A stretch of 64,000 nucleotides of DNA from Bog-473 sp963783245 (GTDB lineage: Bacteria > Actinomycetota > Acidimicrobiia > Acidimicrobiales > RAAP-2): NCBI GenBank assembly GCA_963783245.1, contig CAWAMS010000003.1, positions 124,001 to 188,000 on the forward strand. The letters run 5' to 3'. Position 1 is the first letter of the stretch, and every line of letters begins with the position of its first letter. Below are positions 60,559 through 64,000 of this stretch, one piece after another. Under the pieces are notes generated by a model, which was not told where the DNA came from, made no database searches, and saw only the letters and a program-made list of their open reading frames with translations. The translations under genes and the position numbers were made by a program.

Positions 60559-62136
60559 ATGAAGGTTGCGCGTTACTACCGGCCGCTCGTCTGCGCTCTG
60601 TTACTTCTGCCACTCGTGGGACTGCTTGCGTCCCCCTCGAGTGGTGCGAGCGAGAGTTCGACGTCCGCCGCGGGCTACAACCCGAACGGGGTCATGAAGT
60701 TCGCCTTCGACCTGAGCGTTCCCGTCGCATTCGACCCGGTCAAAGAGACCATCGATGACACAGGAGACCTGATCGGTCAGCTGGTGGACGACTCGCTCCT
60801 CAGACCGCAACCCAACGGCAGCCTCACACCCGAGCTGGCGACGGCGGCGGCGATCGTCGACCCGAGCACCATAGCGATCAAGCTCCGGTCGGGAGTCCGG
60901 TTTCAAGACGGAACGCCTCTGAACGCCGCCGCGGTCAAATTCACCATCCTCCGGAACGCCGCCTCCAGCAGTGCCGCCTTCCCGGCTCCCATCCACGATG
61001 TGTCGTCGGTAGACCTGACCGGCGACCTCGGCCTCACGATCCACTTGTCCCAACCTGACGCGGGAGCCTTCTACCCGCTTTTGGCCGACATGTCGACGAT
61101 GCCGGTGTCGCCCACCGCCGTCGCCAAGAACGACCCCAATCCCGTGACCAACCCGTTGGGCGCCGGGCCCTTCCGGGTCAAGCAGTACGTGGAGAACCAG
61201 AGCTTGACCCTGGTCAAGAACACGTCGTACTGGAACGCCAAGAACATCAAGCTCGGCGGCATCGACTTCGTCGATGAGGCGAGCAACACGCCCTCCCCCA
61301 TCAATGCCCTCAGAGCAGGGACGGTCGACGCGATCTCCACCAACATCACCCAGGTCGGGGCGCTGAAGGGAGGGGGCATCACGACGTCACTCACCGCCAG
61401 CACGACGTCCAAGCTCTATTTCCCCCTCTGTGCCACCAAGGGCCCGCTCGCGAACGTGAAGGTGCGCCAGGCCCTCAGTTACGGACTGAACCGCAAGGCC
61501 ATCAACCAGGCCCTTGTCGGCGGGAAGGGCGAACTCGCGTGGGGGCTCGTCCCGGCGTCGAGCAATCTCTTTCCCTCGGACCTCGACAACTACTACGCCT
61601 ACAATCCCGCCAAGGCAAAGAAGCTTCTGGCCCAAGCCGGCTACGCCAAGGGCCTGACGCTGACCATGGCGCCCGGCGTGAGCACCGACCTCCAACAGTT
61701 GGCCGAGATCGCCCAGCAGGAATGGAAGAAGATCGGCGTCAACCTGCAGCTCACGACCACGAGCCCCGCCTCGTACGTCCAGGACGTCTTCGTGAATCAT
61801 CTCTACAACCTGACCGATGCCGACGTGGTGCGGAGCGGCTTGGACGCGATCTCCTTCATCTACACCCCGGGACATCTGGGCGACCTGTGCGGCTACGACA
61901 ATCCCGCCCTCGATGCCACGGTGACCCAAATGAGCAGTCTCGCCCCGAACAACCCCCAGTACATCGCGCTGTGGAAGCAGGCGCAGGACTTCATCGTGAA
62001 GAACGCTCTGGCGGTCTGGGGCGTGTGGCTCCCGACCGTCATCGCGTACAACAGCGATCGTCTGGGGGGAATCGTGACGGTCTTCCCGGGTGTCACTGCG
62101 TACCCGGACTTCTTCACGGCCTACGTGAAGAAATAA
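60559..62136 (+). CDS. Family 5 (peptide/nickel-type) ABC transporter solute-binding protein
   Basis: A 525-residue secreted protein. The signal peptide is in MKVARYYRPLVCALLLLPLV (cleavage near SGA). Family features are LRPQPNGSLTPELATAAAIV, LRSGVRFQDGTPLNAAAVKF, LGAGPFRVKQYVENQSLTLV, VRQALSYGLNRKAINQALVG and AQAGYAKGLTLTM. SBP5 proteins bind peptides, nickel, sugars or opines and hand them to ABC permeases, none of which is visible here. GGGAGG lies six bases before ATG 60559. There is a ~300-bp upstream region with two palindromes. The substrate is unknown; near amidohydrolase and CoA genes, an amide- or peptide-linked ligand is possible. Confidence 0.9.
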   Translation: MKVARYYRPLVCALLLLPLVGLLASPSSGASESSTSAAGYNPNGVMKFAFDLSVPVAFDPVKETIDDTGDLIGQLVDDSLLRPQPNGSLTPELATAAAIVDPSTIAIKLRSGVRFQDGTPLNAAAVKFTILRNAASSSAAFPAPIHDVSSVDLTGDLGLTIHLSQPDAGAFYPLLADMSTMPVSPTAVAKNDPNPVTNPLGAGPFRVKQYVENQSLTLVKNTSYWNAKNIKLGGIDFVDEASNTPSPINALRAGTVDAISTNITQVGALKGGGITTSLTASTTSKLYFPLCATKGPLANVKVRQALSYGLNRKAINQALVGGKGELAWGLVPASSNLFPSDLDNYYAYNPAKAKKLLAQAGYAKGLTLTMAPGVSTDLQQLAEIAQQEWKKIGVNLQLTTTSPASYVQDVFVNHLYNLTDADVVRSGLDAISFIYTPGHLGDLCGYDNPALDATVTQMSSLAPNNPQYIALWKQAQDFIVKNALAVWGVWLPTVIAYNSDRLGGIVTVFPGVTAYPDFFTAYVKK

Positions 62137-62239
62137 CCGGACTGGTCGGCGACTTCTGACGGTGAAGCCCCCCGGGAGATAGCATCGACCTTGCGGGACA
62201 TTTTGGACGAGTTGCAAGTCCGGCCAGAGGAGGATCACC

Positions 62240-63505
62240 ATGAAGATCGACGTGAAGTACCCGGTGTTCGACGCCGACAATCACATGTACGAGACGACGG
62301 ATGCGTTCACCAAGTATCTTCCGGCCGAGTACGCAGGCCTCGTGAAGTTCGTGGAGGTGAACGGTCGGACGAAGATCGCACTGCGCAATGTGATCAGCAA
62401 CTACATCCCGAACCCGACGTTCAACAAGGTGGCCCCTCCGGGCGCGCAGGAGTTGGAGTTCCGGATTAAGAACCCTTCGTCGAAGCACTCCGTCGGGACC
62501 ACGGCGGGCCTGGACACAAAGTCGAAGCACGAGCCACGCCTGCCCGGCATGCCGCCCCGCTACATCGAGTCGCCGCCGGCGTTCTTCAACCCCGAAGACC
62601 GGGTCGTCCTGATGGACGAACTGGGGGTCGACCGGGCGATGATGTGGCCCACCCTGGCCAGCCTGCTCGAAGAGCGCCTGGCGGACGACCCGAAGGCAAC
62701 TGCGGTCGTCGTGCATGCGCTGAACGAGTGGATGCACGAGCACTGGACCTTCAACTTCGACAACCGGATCTTCGCCACGCCGGTCATCAATCTGTCCATC
62801 CTCGACGAGGCGATCCGCGAACTGGACTATGTGGTCGAGCGCGGCGCGCGCGCGATCCTGATCCGGCCCGCACCGGTGCCCGACTACGGCGGACGCCGCC
62901 GCTCGCTCGCCCTGCCCGAATACGACCCGTTCTGGAAGCGCGTCCAGGAGTCCGGTGTCCTCGTGGGCATGCACTCCTCCGACGACGGATCGCAGCGCTA
63001 CATCAACGAGTGGGACGGACTGCTCTCGGAATTCACCGCCTTCACGGGGAAGAGCATGTTCTCGCAACTGGTGGACAGCGAGTACCGCAACATCCGTGAC
63101 ACCGTCTATTCGATCATCGGTCACGGCCTGGCGACCCGTTTCCCGGACCTGCGCTTCATGCCGGTCGAGAATGGGAGCCAGTGGGTCCCGACCGCCATTA
63201 AGCAATTCCAGAAGCTCTACGACCGCAGCCCGCGTGGATTCGCCGAGGACCCGATGGTGACGTTCAAGCGGTCGATCATCATTCACCCCTTCTTCGAGGA
63301 GGACGTCCTGAACATCGTCGAACTCGTCGGAGCGGACAATGTCGTGTTCGGCTCGGATTACCCTCACCCCGAGGGGCTCTCAGAACCCCTGTCCTTCATT
63401 GACGAGATCGAGCCGCTGCCCGAGGAGGACAAGGCCAAGATCATGGGCGGCACCCTGTCGGTCCTGATGCAGTGCGATCCCAACGAAAAGATCGTCGCGG
63501 CCTGA
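62240..63505 (+). CDS. Amidohydrolase family 2, copy C, intact
   Basis: A 421-residue TIM-barrel hydrolase, paralog of the two frame-shifted copies: YPVFDADNHMYETTDAFTKY (metal motif), SNYIPNPTFNKVAPPGAQEL, MMWPTLASLLEERLADDPKA, GARAILIRPAPVPDYGGRRR, VLVGMHSSDDGSQRYINEWD (metal His), RFMPVENGSQWVPTAIKQFQ and NVVFGSDYPHPEGLSEPLSF (catalytic Asp). Some members are decarboxylases or C-C hydrolases (aminocarboxymuconate-semialdehyde type). The intact frame here gives the reference for repairing copies A and B. ATG 62240 follows AGAGGAGGATC. It is downstream of the solute-binding gene, likely co-expressed. Confidence 0.93.
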   Translation: MKIDVKYPVFDADNHMYETTDAFTKYLPAEYAGLVKFVEVNGRTKIALRNVISNYIPNPTFNKVAPPGAQELEFRIKNPSSKHSVGTTAGLDTKSKHEPRLPGMPPRYIESPPAFFNPEDRVVLMDELGVDRAMMWPTLASLLEERLADDPKATAVVVHALNEWMHEHWTFNFDNRIFATPVINLSILDEAIRELDYVVERGARAILIRPAPVPDYGGRRRSLALPEYDPFWKRVQESGVLVGMHSSDDGSQRYINEWDGLLSEFTAFTGKSMFSQLVDSEYRNIRDTVYSIIGHGLATRFPDLRFMPVENGSQWVPTAIKQFQKLYDRSPRGFAEDPMVTFKRSIIIHPFFEEDVLNIVELVGADNVVFGSDYPHPEGLSEPLSFIDEIEPLPEEDKAKIMGGTLSVLMQCDPNEKIVAA

Positions 63506-63508
63506 CCA

Positions 63509-63523
63509 GGGACACACTGTCCC
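63509..63523. terminator. Small convergent hairpin between amidohydrolase and GlcG genes
   Basis: GGGACA-CAC-TGTCCC: perfect 6-bp arms with a 3-base loop directly after the amidohydrolase stop. It is possibly a weak terminator. Confidence 0.4.
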
Positions 63524-63534
63524 GGAGCAAGGCG

Positions 63535-63957
63535 TCACTCGGCCAGGATTCCCGCCACCGCGTCGGCCCCTACCTGGGCAATTTCCCCGTCTATCTCCTT
63601 GGTGACGCCACTGACGGCAACCGCCCCTATCACGTCGCCCTCGACGTCGATCGGGACGGCGCCTTCAAATGGCGCCATTCCCGGCAGCGCGACCATCCCG
63701 ATGAGGCCTTCATCCACGCTGATCTCGAAATGCTTGGATGGCCGCCGGAACACCGCCGAACTCTGCGCCTTCATGATCGCGACCTGCACGGTGCCCACCG
63801 ACACCCCGTCCTCCCGTTCGAAATAGACGAGGTAGCCGCCTGCGTCGACGATGGCGAGATCGATGGCAAAGCCCTTCTGACGGGCGTACTCCGTGCAGAC
63901 AGCTGCGATCCGCTTTGCGAGTTCCAACGTCAATACCTTCTTTGACGGTAACTCCAT
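63535..63957 (-). CDS. GlcG/HbpS-family heme- or small-molecule-binding protein
   Basis: A 140-residue protein of the GlcG/HbpS (DUF336) family: LTLELAKRIAAVCTEYARQK, AIVDAGGYLVYFEREDGVSV, MKAQSSAVFRRPSKHFEI and DVIGAVAVSGVTKEIDGEIA. It is of full family length. HbpS binds heme and senses redox; GlcG's role in glycolate use is undefined. No signal peptide, so cytosolic. ATG 63957 has AAGGAG nine bases upstream. It converges on the amidohydrolase C gene. Nothing recognisable lies in the remaining bases to the right edge. Confidence 0.9.
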   Translation of the reverse strand: MELPSKKVLTLELAKRIAAVCTEYARQKGFAIDLAIVDAGGYLVYFEREDGVSVGTVQVAIMKAQSSAVFRRPSKHFEISVDEGLIGMVALPGMAPFEGAVPIDVEGDVIGAVAVSGVTKEIDGEIAQVGADAVAGILAE

Positions 63958-64000
63958 CTTTCCCGCTCCTTGTGGAACCTCTCGCCAACTGCGACCGGGA

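Noticed and set aside
1..64000. CRISPR array, rRNA, intact tRNA, riboswitch or complete insertion sequence
   Set aside because: None seen. No regularly spaced repeats, no full cloverleaf and no transposase was recognised.

Overview
The window is high-GC DNA with frequent GTG/TTG starts and many 4-nt GTGA/ATGA gene overlaps. It carries F420-type (PPOX, LLM) enzymes, a DinB/MDMPI-fold (maleylpyruvate isomerase family) protein with an actinobacterial LexA box nearby, and a cox operon with actinobacterial CtaG, SCO and RDD/DUF2510-type proteins. Together these suggest an actinobacterium, most likely an uncultured member of the Acidimicrobiia or a relative. This placement is an inference from gene content only.

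Layout. 1-2.9 kb: the 5' end of a molybdenum hydroxylase gene (running off the left edge), a gene-poor decayed stretch, an XRE/nucleotidyltransferase toxin-antitoxin-like pair with a palindromic operator, and a 3' tRNA-Arg(CCT) fragment beside a decayed tyrosine integrase, i.e. an integration scar. 2.9-13.5 kb: ordinary metabolic genes (DHDPS/NAL-family lyase, CPBP protease + RDD protein, Glu/Leu-type dehydrogenase, PPOX protein, two YCII proteins with an ECF42-type sigma factor, SDR, crotonase, DUF427-thioesterase fusion). 13.6-28.5 kb: an aerobic respiration block. It has a PQQ-propeller protein, TlpA and SCO-type redox proteins, a minus-strand cox operon (ctaG, cupredoxin, ctaC, ctaD, ctaE, a 36-aa membrane peptide, a second ctaG-like gene), an SCO domain fused to a membrane protein, and ctaB on the other strand. 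28.6-37.7 kb: an oxygenase cluster. Two Rieske oxygenases are each translationally coupled to a homologous ~108-residue protein, with a TauD-type dioxygenase, an unknown 170-aa protein, a crotonase, two SDRs, a TetR regulator and an LLM oxidoreductase.

37.7-63.5 kb: dinB with a perfect SOS box, then a large acyl-CoA/aromatic-type catabolic region. A minus-strand run holds amidohydrolase, thioesterase, amidohydrolase, CoA ligase, MaoC-like dehydratase, crotonase and acyl-CoA dehydrogenase. It diverges from a plus-strand run of TetR, CoA ligase, crotonase, cytosolic periplasmic-binding-fold protein, crotonase, FadD3-like ligase and LLM oxidoreductase. Two near-identical 16-bp inverted-repeat operators mark the divergent promoter and the internal promoter of this region, so one TetR probably controls both. 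Further right are an MFS exporter with a C-terminal winged-helix-like domain, an SDR + DUF7064/7065-type pair, a family 5 solute-binding protein, a third amidohydrolase and a GlcG/HbpS protein at the right edge. The likely overall role is activation (CoA ligases), ring or chain oxidation (Rieske, TauD, acyl-CoA dehydrogenase), hydration and hydrolysis of an unidentified hydrophobic carboxylic acid. The substrate cannot be read from the sequence.

Caution: from about 33 to 49 kb most genes are interrupted by single-base frame shifts, often at G/C runs, whereas the flanks are clean. This looks more like local sequence error than decay, and frame-shifted genes there are annotated as one locus spanning the frames.
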